Source: Scedosporium boydii
Taxonomy: Eukaryota; Ascomycota; Sordariomycetes; Microascales; Microascaceae
Assembly (NCBI GenBank): GCA_002221725.1
Contig: NJFT01000418.1
Coordinates: 1-13,225, forward strand
DNA length: 13,225 nt
Direction of reading: 5' to 3'
A program made the position numbers and the translations under genes. Of the stretch, positions 1 through 9,299 are shown piece after piece (the stretch's first letter is position 1; each line of letters opens with the position of its first letter). A model generated the notes under the pieces. That model was not told the DNA's origin. It searched no databases and worked only from the letters and a program-made list of their open reading frames with translations.

Positions 1-720
1 AACTTTCTTTTTGATTTGTACTCGGCAACACGGAGGCGAGCACGGGGGCGAGGGAAGCGTGGATCTTTCTCATATTTTTCGAAAAGGGGCTTTCAAACAT
101 TCTGGGAAGGGGGGAGGGAGGTTCCCAAGGGATTGATTCTATCTTGTGTTTCTTGTGATCTTGCATGTTTTGGGCAGGTTGCTTGCTCAGCAATGGCGTT
201 TACAGGGCATCTAAGGAGTCCAACAATCAAAGGGGTTTTCTTTTTCTTTTCCTTTTCTATCGTCCTTCTTTTTTTTTCTGTTTTTAAAAGCAAACGCGGG
301 TTTTCATAATGGGGTGTTAATTCTGCTTTCTAACGGTCATGGTAAACTAAGGGGATCTATCTATATCTTGTGGATTTGGATTTGGGCGGAGGATCGAAGA
401 TGAATTGCGAGAGGTAGCTGATTATTTGGTGCGACAACTTCGTCTCCCCTGCTCTTAGGCTCGCAAACGGCACACGCTACGAGCTTTCAACAATTTAGAT
501 CGGGGCGACGAGTAATAAAACCAATTGAGGTGTCGTTAACCATTGATATTTTGTCTATATTCGTGTGTTGTTTATCTCGTGAGTTGTGTCTATCTATCAT
601 GTAGTAGTCGTACAATCTCCCCAGAAGAAACTTAACGTACAGGAAGCCCCGAGCCAACCACCCATGCTTTTCTTTCCGCGGAAACCTTGACCAAGTCTGG
701 AATAAACCTAATAATAACTC
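1..720. other. Non-coding region downstream of the CYT-4-type gene
   Basis: No convincing coding sequence. It must hold the 3' UTR of the minus-strand gene, whose TAA stop is at 723-721. No clear AATAAA was seen after that stop. The pyrimidine-rich stretch at about 240-290 could belong to a neighbouring transcript beyond the left edge, but nothing identifies one. Confidence 0.6.
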
Positions 721-3700
721 TTACACGCTCACCGGCTTCTCCAGCCTCCTGAGAGCCCTCACGAATACATGCATATCGTACACATTAACATCAACAATCT
801 CCACCTCCAACACATCCCCGTCCTTAACATCCGCCATGAGGGCCACGCCCTCCAAATCGCCCTTCCTCAACATGGCAGAGAAGCCCATATAATCAAGCTC
901 GCCCATCAGCAGGTGTCCGTACGCGCGCGAGACGACAAACTTGAACGTCTCGGGGATATCGGCCTCGCCGAACTTCCACGCGCGAAGAAGCGCCTGGTAC
1001 AGCCAGGGGCGGGAACCCTGGCTCCGGCTGAGCGTGTGCGAGACGAAGTGGCTGAGGCGGAGGGACTCGAGCTTGGCCTTGAGCGCGAGGGTGTCCCAGG
1101 GGAGGAACGACGCGCCGGAGCAGTCTTCGCCGGCGAGGGAGCGCGACAGACGCGCCTCCTCGGCGAGCGCCGCGTGGATCTGCCAGTGTACTATGCAATC
1201 GACCAGGCGACGCAGCGGCGAGGTGACTTTCGTGTACATTTCTAGCCCGAGCGGGATGATGGGGCTAGGTTCGACGGATTGCGCCGTGGGACCCGTCTCG
1301 AGGTCGAACGCGCGCCAGACGCTCATGGGCACGGCTTGGCCGCTGTCGGTCATGGCGCGGATCTGCTCGCCTAGCGCCCGGAGACCCTGGGGGTTGCGCA
1401 GAGCACCGGGTTGTGTGTGGTAAGGGACGGGGATGCGGCGGCGGGAGCACCATTTTGCGGCGGATTCGCCGGCGAGCATCATGGCCATGCCGACTAGCGT
1501 GCCGTCTTTGCGCTCGTCGAATGCCACTTCGATGGCCGGATCGCCGGGCCACGCTGGGGCCTGGGGGTCCCCGGCACGGGGCGGTTCGGGGGACCCGGCG
1601 CCGTTGAACTTGACTCGAATTGAGCGCGAGGATCGGGATTGTGGGATGGCGCCGCGCCGTAGACGCACGTCGTCCACGGCCTTGAGAAGGCGGTGCATCG
1701 TCCGGAGATCCTCTTTCTCGGCTTCCGACAGGTCTTTAACTTTGCTCATGGTTCGCCGCTCGCCAGGTATATACTGTTGCGTGGGGCCGACGACCAACCG
1801 GCTCAGTCCATTTGGTTCCGGCGTCACACGTATCGGCGGACAAAAGGCGTCCACATCATACGGAGTCAGGAATGTTATGTTTTGAAGGACACCAGGTTGG
1901 ACCTTCACATCAAGCACTTCTCCCTCCTCGTTTAACCTTGTACTAAAGGTCAAGCAGGGCCGGCCCTTGTCCAGTGAAAACTTCTTCATGACGACCTCGT
2001 CGTAAAAGTCAGTCGGGAACATGCTGCACCGGTATCCGGGGATGAAGTGATCCATTGCCATGATGGCCGCATAATGGGCGAGCTTGGACTTGGGATCGAT
2101 GAACGCCGCGGGATCGGCAATGTGTGCGTGAATCCAATGCTCTCCTGCAGTGTCGGTGCTTTCGAGAGAGATGGCATCGTCCAACAGAGTAGTCGTCGGG
2201 GCGTCGATGCAGTAAGACCTAAGAGGACCCCAATCCCGCCTGTGATCTGCGGCAACGTCTTCTCTCATCGATTCCGAGAAGGGTCCCGGGGACGGCCGGA
2301 TATACCCACCTCCGCTCTGGACTCTCGCCCCTGGAATTGGGGACTTGTGGCGCGTAGGTAGTTCCCATGATGGGATCCAGCCTAGCTCCTGAAGGAAAGC
2401 CCAGCCCGTCGCCGCGTTGAGTTGCTTCGCGGGCTGGTACATATTGGTTAGATGGAGAATAGCGGAGCCGAAGGTGTGCAGAGTGCTCCCTCGGTGCACA
2501 TGGCTACCGACCCACAGCTCGATGAAGTGGAGAAACTCCTTATCTTCCTCTGTCCAGTTTTGAAACGTCGTGTAGGGATGGTAGTGCGGCACCAGCGTGC
2601 CGTGATCCGTCCAGGCCCGGTTCGCTCGGCTCTTCTTGATCACTCGTCTAGCCTTCAAGATAAATCTCCACAGACTGTTGTTCACTAGTGCACCCCTGTC
2701 GCCGCCTTTGCCGAGCTTTTGATGGCCCAGTCCCTCCATTATCTGCCGAACTTGCGTGCGCACTTTGCGGATGACCTGGATCGAACTGCTCGGTGTGATC
2801 CTGTAGAGGTAGCTTGCATGCTTTGCTGCATGTATCTTATTCAACGGACGGAAGCTGTCGGTTTCATCATTCATGAGGGCGGTGTGGACGGCGTAAAGCA
2901 TCTCCGGGCCGTACTGCCCATTTCTCTTCGCCTTATCTGGCAGCAACACCCGGGCGATCTGGTCAAGGCTCATCGTAGAGAATTCGGTGGCGTGGGGGAG
3001 TTTCCTATCAGCCGCGGACAACGCAGTCATGTTATTCTGATACAGGAGACTAGAGGCCGTGGTAAAGTCTGTCATCTTCTTTTGCAGATGCGCGCCCAAC
3101 TCGAGTGGAGGTTGATATAAATTGGCGACATCACGCGGGTGGATGTATTTGTCCTTGGGTATGAAATCCACAAGCCCCTGCATTTCTGCGGGAGTGGCGA
3201 AATTGGCGACGCTGAAGAGGACGGACGGGATCCCCTCATCAGCGGTCAACTGTCCGCCGTTTGCGAGGAAGTAATACACACCCGAGAAGCGACCTAATAT
3301 TATGGCCAGCAGCGGGATTCGAGAATCAGACAACCTGATAGAAGTCAGCTATACGGGGTCCTCCATGGTTCGGCACCATAAAAATCTAAGTATACCTTAG
3401 TTCTATAAGTGTTCCGGGACGCAGCATCTCCATCGGTGCCGCAGAAACACTATCAACTGTATCGAATTCATCCACGGCGAACTCCCCATCCTCAGCTTCG
3501 TTAACCTGCCGAGCCTCTCTCATTCCGGAGAGCGCCTGAGATTTGAACATGTCATTGGGTGTTTCGCCCGGCGCAAGTGACGCTGACACGGTGAACTGAT
3601 TTTCTTGTGGGTTGTCGAGCTCCCATTTCTTCAAGGTCTCTCGGATCGTCGATCGCTTCTCGAGGTCTGCGAGGAAGTTTTCGTCGACGAGTTTTTGCGC

Positions 3701-3959
3701 AGGGCGCTGACCATATATTTGGGCATATGGCTACAAAACCGACATATTTAGTATACTGCACACAAATTTCCTTCCTGTTCTCGATTGGGATCACAGAAGC
3801 CCGATAACTCACTCTTCTCTGCGGGGTGGCAATGTCTTGTGAAGCCTCATGGGAGGCTATCTGGGAGGCTATCTGGGAGGCCACGACTGGAGCTCGCGCA
3901 AGACCACCCGGACACCGGAGACTGCGGCATCTCGACTGCCTACAGGTTATCCGGAGCAT
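721..3959 (-). CDS. cyt-4: Mitochondrial RNase II/RNB-family exoribonuclease, CYT-4/DSS1 type (3 exons)
   Basis: Exons are 3959-3813, 3730-3396 and 3334-721, giving 1031 aa. CYT-4 and yeast DSS1 act in 3'-5' degradation and processing of mitochondrial RNA; that role here is inferred from family. The first ~25 residues are rich in Arg and lack acidic residues, like a mitochondrial presequence. A conserved N-terminal block follows (about 152-225: ELRLSDSRIPLLA, GRFSGVYYF). The RNB domain spans about 535-880, with YCIDAP at 536-541, DDAIS at 546-550, HIADPAAFI at 565-573 and the signature TSPLRRLVD at 865-873. A basic, Pro/Gly-rich stretch at 728-761 looks like an insertion. The C-terminal ~45 residues (DGDVLEVEIVDVN) resemble an S1-like beta-barrel. 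The usual D-x5-D-x-DD metal motif has Leu544 at its second position. The start is the first in-frame ATG, with G at -3; the frame upstream offers no other ATG. Splices restore frame exactly. Confidence 0.93.
3335..3395 (-). other. Intron 2 of the CYT-4-type gene (61 nt)
   Basis: On the minus strand the donor is GTATAC, the branch site is CTGAC about 13 nt before the end, and the acceptor is TATCAG. It splits an Arg codon (AG|G) and joins ELR to LSDSRIPLLA, restoring the conserved block of the family. Reading through gives a stop after ELRYT. Confidence 0.9.
3731..3812 (-). other. Intron 1 of the CYT-4-type gene (82 nt)
   Basis: On the minus strand the donor is GTGAGT and the acceptor is TTTTGTAG. 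A strong branch site, TACTAA, lies at about 3746-3753. Splicing is in phase 0 and joins ATPQRR to PYAQIYGQ. The frame feeding exon 2 has a stop (the TAG of the acceptor itself), so the intron is needed to reach an ATG. Confidence 0.88.
3849..3882. repeat. 12-bp in-frame tandem repeat in CYT-4 exon 1
   Basis: The unit GGGAGGCTATCT (plus strand) occurs at 3851-3862 and 3863-3874, followed by a partial third copy GGGAGGCC. On the coding strand it encodes ASQI-ASQI-ASHE at residues 28-39, just after the Arg-rich presequence. Copy-number change would add or remove four residues without a frameshift. Confidence 0.9.
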
Positions 3960-4066
3960 AGCGACTGGTCTGGGAGCATGCGGGAGTGTCTTATCAAGTT
4001 CGGGTGGAAATATTCCACACGTTGCGCTCGCTTGACATTTTTTCTTCAAGCAACATTTCTTGTCCC

Positions 4067-4073
4067 TACGTCA
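4067..4073. promoter_or_regulatory. Possible CRE/ATF half-site (TACGTCA)
   Basis: TACGTCA, or TGACGTA on the gene's own strand, lies about 108 bp upstream of the CYT-4-type start codon and 22 bp from the E-box. It resembles a bZIP ATF/CREB site. Chance occurrence is quite possible for 7 bp. Confidence 0.25.
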
Positions 4074-4095
4074 CGATACTACCGCCCACGCGCTA

Positions 4096-4103
4096 TCACG
4101 TGA
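4096..4103. promoter_or_regulatory. Palindromic E-box TCACGTGA upstream of the CYT-4-type gene
   Basis: A perfect 8-bp palindrome with a CACGTG core sits about 137 bp upstream of the start codon. This is the type of site bound by bHLH factors such as Cbf1-like proteins. Position and symmetry are seen directly; the binding factor and function are inferred. Confidence 0.4.
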
Positions 4104-5149
4104 TTCGAGACTTCACTTACACCGTCGCCACCTTTAGAAGAGCTTCCATCCTGAGATTCAACCTAGATTCCGTGCGTGTAAAATAGGAAGAAGTCTGGAG
4201 CATCGAGCGTATCGAGTCTCCGTAATACGGCGTGGACTGGCGGCCTTTCTTGCAGTTTCCGAATTCATGAGAACACTTCGATATTGACTAGGGAACTGGT
4301 GCTTGCAAAGTCCCGATTCACTCCTCCCTGCGCACTCACCAATACCTTCAGAGAAAAAGGAAATGAATAACTTCTTCTTTCTCTAGGCCTCGACGGCTTG
4401 GATGGCCTTCGTTTTGCTCACAATTTGGGCAGAATAATGGCCGCCCAGTTCTACACGACACTATTTGACACTCTCATGAGAGCGAGAGACTGCAGGCAGT
4501 TCGACTTTGATATGGGGTCTGCCTGTCGGTCAAACATGTCTTCCTGAGGCGACACCTGGAGAGGAAACTTCAGGAGAACAGACATCCTCGGATTGGAACT
4601 TTACATGGAAAACATTTGGCAGATAAACTCTTCAAGCTATATGGGAGGAACTATGGCGAGTCATAGGACAGGGATTCGACTACCATCGATAACGCAAGCG
4701 TGCAAGACGTAGCTATAACATCCCCATTAGCAATTTCAGGCTACGAAATAGCTAATATAGGACGTGTGGGGCAACTTCAAAAATCACACTTCTGTCGACC
4801 TGTCCAGTTATTCGTAAGGAGTGCAGGTCTCATGCCCTACCACGACTCGATCCGCATATCAAGAATGTAAAGGGGGCAGGCCGCATATGCGGGGTCAGGT
4901 CGAAAATCTCCATGCATCGTCACGCTTCAGCCAATATGAGCCAGTAGAAAGTTACGGTTCTTGATGGGGAGCCCGTGGCAGCAGCCAGCCTATGTTTTAC
5001 CTGTCTGGGTTACCAAGATATGTATTAATTGCTTTTTTGCGAGGTCTCCACATTGATCGGATTCCTAACGTGAAAAGCAAAACTGAGAATAATGAGTGAG
5101 CGCGCCTTCATACTTCTGAATCGGAGACCTGGTAGTGCTGAAGATGAAG

Positions 5150-5165
5150 CCCCCCCCCCCCCCCC
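5150..5165. repeat. Homopolymer C16 tract
   Basis: Sixteen consecutive C on the plus strand (G16 on the minus strand), between GAAG and GGCG. Such a tract can form a G-quadruplex or i-motif in principle and is prone to length variation and sequencing error. Confidence 0.95.
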
Positions 5166-5485
5166 GGCGTAGGATGCGGGACGGCATCAAACACCGCACA
5201 CTCAACACTCAACCTAAGAAGTGGGAGTGGGAGTATGGTCAGGATGATAGGAGCAAGCCTGGCAGGGGAACAGAAGTTCCTGTTTAGAGGTGAGACCAAA
5301 TGGGCTGCCATTATTGCTTCAGAACACCAGCCGGTGAATGAATGATTTGCATGACACGAATACAGAGCGAGTTCGCAGATGTAATATTGGGGATGGGGGG
5401 TTACTTCATCTAACATTTAATATTGCCGACCGGATACGCCAGATTAGAGATGGCACGTAGAGTCTCATGAGGCGGTCTCATATCC

Positions 5486-5494
5486 TACGAAGTA
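5486..5494 (+). repeat. TACGAAGTA motif, copy 1
   Basis: A perfect 9-mer with TAC/GTA arms around GAA, within CCTACGAAGTACC. This is the leftmost exact copy in the window. Confidence 0.8.
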
Positions 5495-5924
5495 CCTGCC
5501 TCGTAATATTGCATCTTCCCAAGATAAGTCCAAGCATCTATCGAGATAAATTCATCTCCATAGCAGTTCCGCCAAAACGATCTCTATTACTTGGGGAAAA
5601 TAGCAGTCATGGGGAGAACGTGCCTGATAGCTCCTCTACTTGCCTGCAAAGTAAAAAGGTAAAAGCAGAAAAAAACTTGAAATGTTATTCCTCTTTTATT
5701 CTCCCTCTCCCCTATGCTCGGTCGGGGACGAGGCTGAGATTTGGAGAGGGATGGAATGAAGGAGCTTTTCGAAAGGTGAGGATCGTTAACCTGGCTTCAA
5801 TCGTTGGTTTCCTGCGCTTAGCGGGCAAGGTAGATAACATTGGAGTTACAGGGAGCGCAGAGGGGCTTTTTTCGGATTGAAGAAGCGCGACTTGCTTCGT
5901 AGGAAAACAAAGGGGATATATCAC

Positions 5925-5933
5925 TACGAAGTA
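5925..5933 (+). repeat. TACGAAGTA motif, copy 2, beside a second palindrome
   Basis: An exact copy followed within 2 bp by GGTATACC (5935-5942) and by the inverted repeat TATACC-TC-GGTATA (5937-5950). A partial match in the other orientation, GCTTCGTA, lies at 5894-5901. Confidence 0.8.
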
Positions 5934-6216
5934 TGGTATACCTCGGTATATATACGTGAGTATAAATGAAGACCTTGTTGACACCGGCGGAGCGAGAAAG
6001 GCTCCTTCATAGTTTGTTTCCTCGTCGACTAGGGGTCAAGAGGGGAGGAGAGAAAAATCGGCGGTATTCCCATCCACAACCATACGATGAGTGAAGAGAA
6101 AGAGAGATCTGCACAGACATTGCCTTTCATCGGAGTCAATATTGCCTGGCTGGTTCCTGCGCAAGGCCAAATGCGGTCCAGTTGAGTCCAGTCAGTCAGT
6201 GCGCGGCACTCTCTCC

Positions 6217-6225
6217 TACTTCGTA
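6217..6225 (-). repeat. TACGAAGTA motif, copy 3 (reverse orientation)
   Basis: It reads TACTTCGTA on the plus strand. The pairing arms extend to 4 bp (CTAC-TTC-GTAG, 6216-6226). Confidence 0.8.
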
Positions 6226-6689
6226 GCTCATCGCTGATCTTCGCAGGGAGAGATGGCCGGGCCTGGCCTGGCCTGGCTCGTGTCCCTTGGAGGAACAATA
6301 CATAATGGACATATACATCAACAGAGGAAGTACCACATGAAATAATGGTGGTGATTATGGAGGGGTTGGGACTGGACTTCGCTGATCTGCTTCAATGCTG
6401 CCGTTGCCATCCCTCAGAGGATTTTTCACAATCCTGGAGCTGGCTCGCCCACATTTCTCTCATCTTACGGATGCCTGCTCTCTAGGATCAACGGCAGGCC
6501 CCATTCGTGAATTAAGAAATACTTCGGAAAGAAATATCCAGCCGCAAGCCCGGATATACCAGCCAGTCCGACTCCGTTTGATCGGAGTGGAACCTGGCCT
6601 CATAATCTGGTACGGATGTGGCATTTTCTCGGGAACTTCCACTCCTGTCATTGCTCGATGAGCCCCGTAACACCTTCAATTACCGACTC

Positions 6690-6698
6690 TACCTCGTA
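6690..6698 (+). repeat. Variant motif TACCTCGTA, copy a
   Basis: It has the same TAC/GTA arms, but the three-base centre is CTC instead of TTC. An identical variant lies at 6804-6812. Confidence 0.5.
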
Positions 6699-6803
6699 CT
6701 CGTGATAAGGGATGGGATATTAGTAGTGTACAGAGATACACCGTAAGTTCAGTGTCGTTAATGTCACAATCACTAACAAAAAGGGGGTGACCATTCCCCA
6801 GTG

Positions 6804-6812
6804 TACCTCGTA
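6804..6812 (+). repeat. Variant motif TACCTCGTA, copy b
   Basis: Second copy of the CTC-centred variant, 114 bp from the first. Confidence 0.5.
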
Positions 6813-7124
6813 ACAGGACAATATCGCTTAAACCTGTCGCCCCGCCCGGCATGCGGTGCTGCTACAGTCGCAACCACTGCCACTCCTTTTGTACCTTGAC
6901 AGCTCATAATGCTCTCTTCGTCCTCTTCTCGCGAACGTTCCACGGCGAGGTTGGCAAGTGTGAAGTAGGGATGGGATGGGATTGAAGAGTTCCACCTCTG
7001 GACATTGTTGCTTGTGTCTTGGCAGTTGCAAGGGGGCACAGCTCTGAAAAGTCAGCCTCTGCTGTTGGGGTACAAAGTAAGGGGTATTTGACTGGTGGCT
7101 GCAGCACTGGCATGTACGTATGTA

Positions 7125-7146
7125 GTACTTCGTACACTACTTCGTA
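7125..7146 (-). repeat. Tandem pair of TACGAAGTA motifs (copies 4 and 5)
   Basis: On the plus strand TACTTCGTA occurs at 7126-7134 and 7138-7146, start to start 12 bp. The first has 4-bp arms (GTAC-TTC-GTAC). A TACGTA palindrome lies just upstream (7115-7120). Confidence 0.85.
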
Positions 7147-7344
7147 CTTCAGAGGACGCACTCATTTACGAAGGAGGAATTGTAGATTAAAAGGAAGGCA
7201 GGAAGTCTTCCTAAAATGTTCGGTGGCGATTCTTTCTTCGGGAGGCTGACGCAGCTGGGCTGGCGATGATGCGTTAAACTGCGCTAAAAATCCAGGCACT
7301 GTCCTTGTAATACAAACAAGATTTGCCCCACACTTGAAAGTGCG

Positions 7345-7364
7345 CCAGGAACGATCCAGGAACG
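7345..7364. repeat. Short direct duplication CCAGGAACG
   Basis: CCAGGAACG at 7345-7353 is repeated at 7356-7364, an 11-bp period with AT between the copies. Confidence 0.7.
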
Positions 7365-7900
7365 TGAAAAACTCATCAAGTTCAACATTTTGGTGCTGTG
7401 AAAGACATGGACCGTCGCCAATTTGGATTGATTTGATGTTTTCGTCCCCACCGCCACTGACGCCACCCTCCATGAAATGGATTTTTCTCCACTGTAGCTT
7501 CGGTCAACCAGACTTGATTGATGAGGTACAAATAAGTTCAATCGAGGAGGCCCGGACTTCTCAAGGCAGTCGGAAAGAACTAGGAAATGCATACGCAGAA
7601 GACACATAATTAATCTCCTCTGCTTGAGTAAGAGATATGGAGGACTTCTTTGTAAAATATCAATTGAACGATGGCACGAGTGCCACGCACGTGTTTTCGC
7701 CTGTCCACATTGTTTACGAGGCAAAGAACTGGGCTGCGCTAATTAACTGTGGAGAGGCGTCCGGGAGATGAAGATGCTCTCCTGATAATTATGCGTGGTC
7801 TTCAATGGTCCACTCGTTTTGAGCTCAACACGTCCGCGTTTAACTGAACGAATTGTACACTGCAAAGGACGAAGTGGAATTGGCCAACCTTATCTGAGAT

Positions 7901-7909
7901 TACGAAGTA
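7901..7909 (+). repeat. TACGAAGTA motif, copy 6
   Basis: An exact copy in the context GATTACGAAGTAGGG. A near match, GACGAAGTG, lies 32 bp upstream at 7869-7877. Confidence 0.8.
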
Positions 7910-8002
7910 GGGTAACCTCCATTATACCCACAGAGTCAATTGTACCTTCGAGCCTTGACGAACGGGTCCATCAGAAATTCGGGATTACGCATCGATTCCA
8001 TT

Positions 8003-8015
8003 TGTACGAAGTACA
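8003..8015. repeat. TACGAAGTA motif, copy 7, with 5-bp arms
   Basis: TGTAC-GAA-GTACA is the longest version in the window: five perfect pairs around the GAA centre. Confidence 0.85.
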
Positions 8016-8071
8016 TTCTCGTTCGGCGGATAACCTGGCCGTGATGTGCATCCGATCCCAATCCGCCTTTA

Positions 8072-8095
8072 GCATTTACTGATGCATTTACTGAT
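8072..8095. repeat. Perfect 12-bp tandem duplication
   Basis: GCATTTACTGAT occurs twice head to tail (8072-8083, 8084-8095) with no mismatch. Confidence 0.9.
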
Positions 8096-8340
8096 TATTA
8101 TTGATCTGGTCTGGGAATGTTGCTTCTGAGAGATCCTAGCAAATCCGTCTTCTCCCAGAACGTTTCTGTTGGTTCAAGAGGTAGTACTGCCAGAAAGTAG
8201 AGAGATGAGGTTTAAGGATCAGATCCCAAGATGCATTGATGCGTAAAGAGTCGATATTAGTGATCAGTCCTGGACAAGCTTGCCAGCTTCGTTCGCTGTG
8301 GCGTTCGTGCTGGTCATCAACGTATTAGTGTTGACCACCG

Positions 8341-8363
8341 TATTATTATTATTATTATTATTA
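8341..8363. repeat. ATT trinucleotide microsatellite
   Basis: About 23 bp of uninterrupted TAT/ATT repeat, roughly seven and a half units, in non-coding DNA. Confidence 0.9.
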
Positions 8364-8534
8364 CGCCCTAATCCTAAACTCTGATCAACAATTGAAGATC
8401 TCAAAGTCTAAAGTTAAAGGAGTGGTATTATTGACGGGAATCTGGAGAACAAGATCAATTGATTTCTTGGCAGATCGCTGTGCGGTTCACTGGTGGATGG
8501 ACTAATATTATCGTGGGAACTGGATGTGTGAAGA

Positions 8535-8549
8535 TGTGCACGATGCACA
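8535..8549. repeat. Inverted repeat TGTGCA-CGA-TGCACA
   Basis: Six perfect base pairs around a three-base centre, in non-coding DNA. The geometry is like that of the TACGAAGTA sites, but arms and centre differ. Confidence 0.6.
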
Positions 8550-9299
8550 ATGATCGTGGAGAATAAATGAATTAATCATCTCGATGCATTGCCATTCAGG
8601 GACAGAACCGGGGCAGACCAGTCGAGGAGAGGTGGCCCTCTTTTGTCGAGACTGTGCGTGTATTGTACCGGTGACTCGGCCATCATCCCAAAATGAAATC
8701 TCGGGAGATTAAACGCTCTTGATTAAAAGAGTTTAGGTACCTGAAACGTCCAATACAAGGGCGCTCGACAGCTCGAGGGTACGCCCAAGCTACCGCCGTC
8801 AGATTGTGTTTGTGGGGCTTCTTGAAGGCAGGACAGGCATGATTGGCTGACCGAATCGGTGCCTGCAGGAAGGAGGTGCAGGGCGGACCTGGAAAGTACC
8901 ACTACATTTGCTAGCCCGGTAATTTGGTGACAGGGGTCCGATCCCCAGGCACGACGCAGGAGAGGAAGGACGCACACGTCAAGCTCTCGATGTTATGTCA
9001 AAATTCTCTCTTCGCAGGAAGTACGGGTACCTCTGCACCGCAAAACATTGAACTACCTCTCGTCCACCCATCTTCGTCCAAGTCGACAGAGAGACGTGGG
9101 TCGCCAGGGTCAGGGTTGTGTTGTCGATGCTTGCTTCGCAATGGTAGCAGCGTGGTCGTTCTCGGTAGGGTGGCCTGCTAGCTTCGCAATCACACCCTGC
9201 CCTGTCGAGGTACAGACAAGCACTGCCCGTGGCTGGAAGGAGCCAAGTCCCCTGGGGAGATGAGCAACTCGGGGGACCCGCCAATGGTATTAATCGTTG

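Noticed and set aside
769..1245. Plus-strand frames opposite the CYT-4-type gene
   Set aside because: Shadows of the minus-strand coding sequence, which has clear RNB motifs.
3552..4049. 165-residue minus-strand frame starting MKKKCQ
   Set aside because: It begins at a TTG codon and reads through intron 1 into the wrong frame of exon 2. Only its middle part, from the ATG at 3959 to 3813, belongs to the real gene.
5467..5880. 137-residue plus-strand frame
   Set aside because: Random-looking composition, and it contains a TACGAAGTA copy. No family resemblance was seen.
6259..6278. Short CCTGG repeats
   Set aside because: Only three to four units of a 5-bp repeat, not remarkable in fungal intergenic DNA.
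7284..7724. 146-residue minus-strand frame in the intergenic region
   Set aside because: No recognisable domain, no codon bias like the two real genes, and no supporting splice structure.
8931..8948. tRNA T-arm-like hairpin GGGG-TCCGAT-CCCC
   Set aside because: The loop has six bases instead of seven, the TTCRA pattern is not met, and no acceptor, D or anticodon arms could be placed around it.
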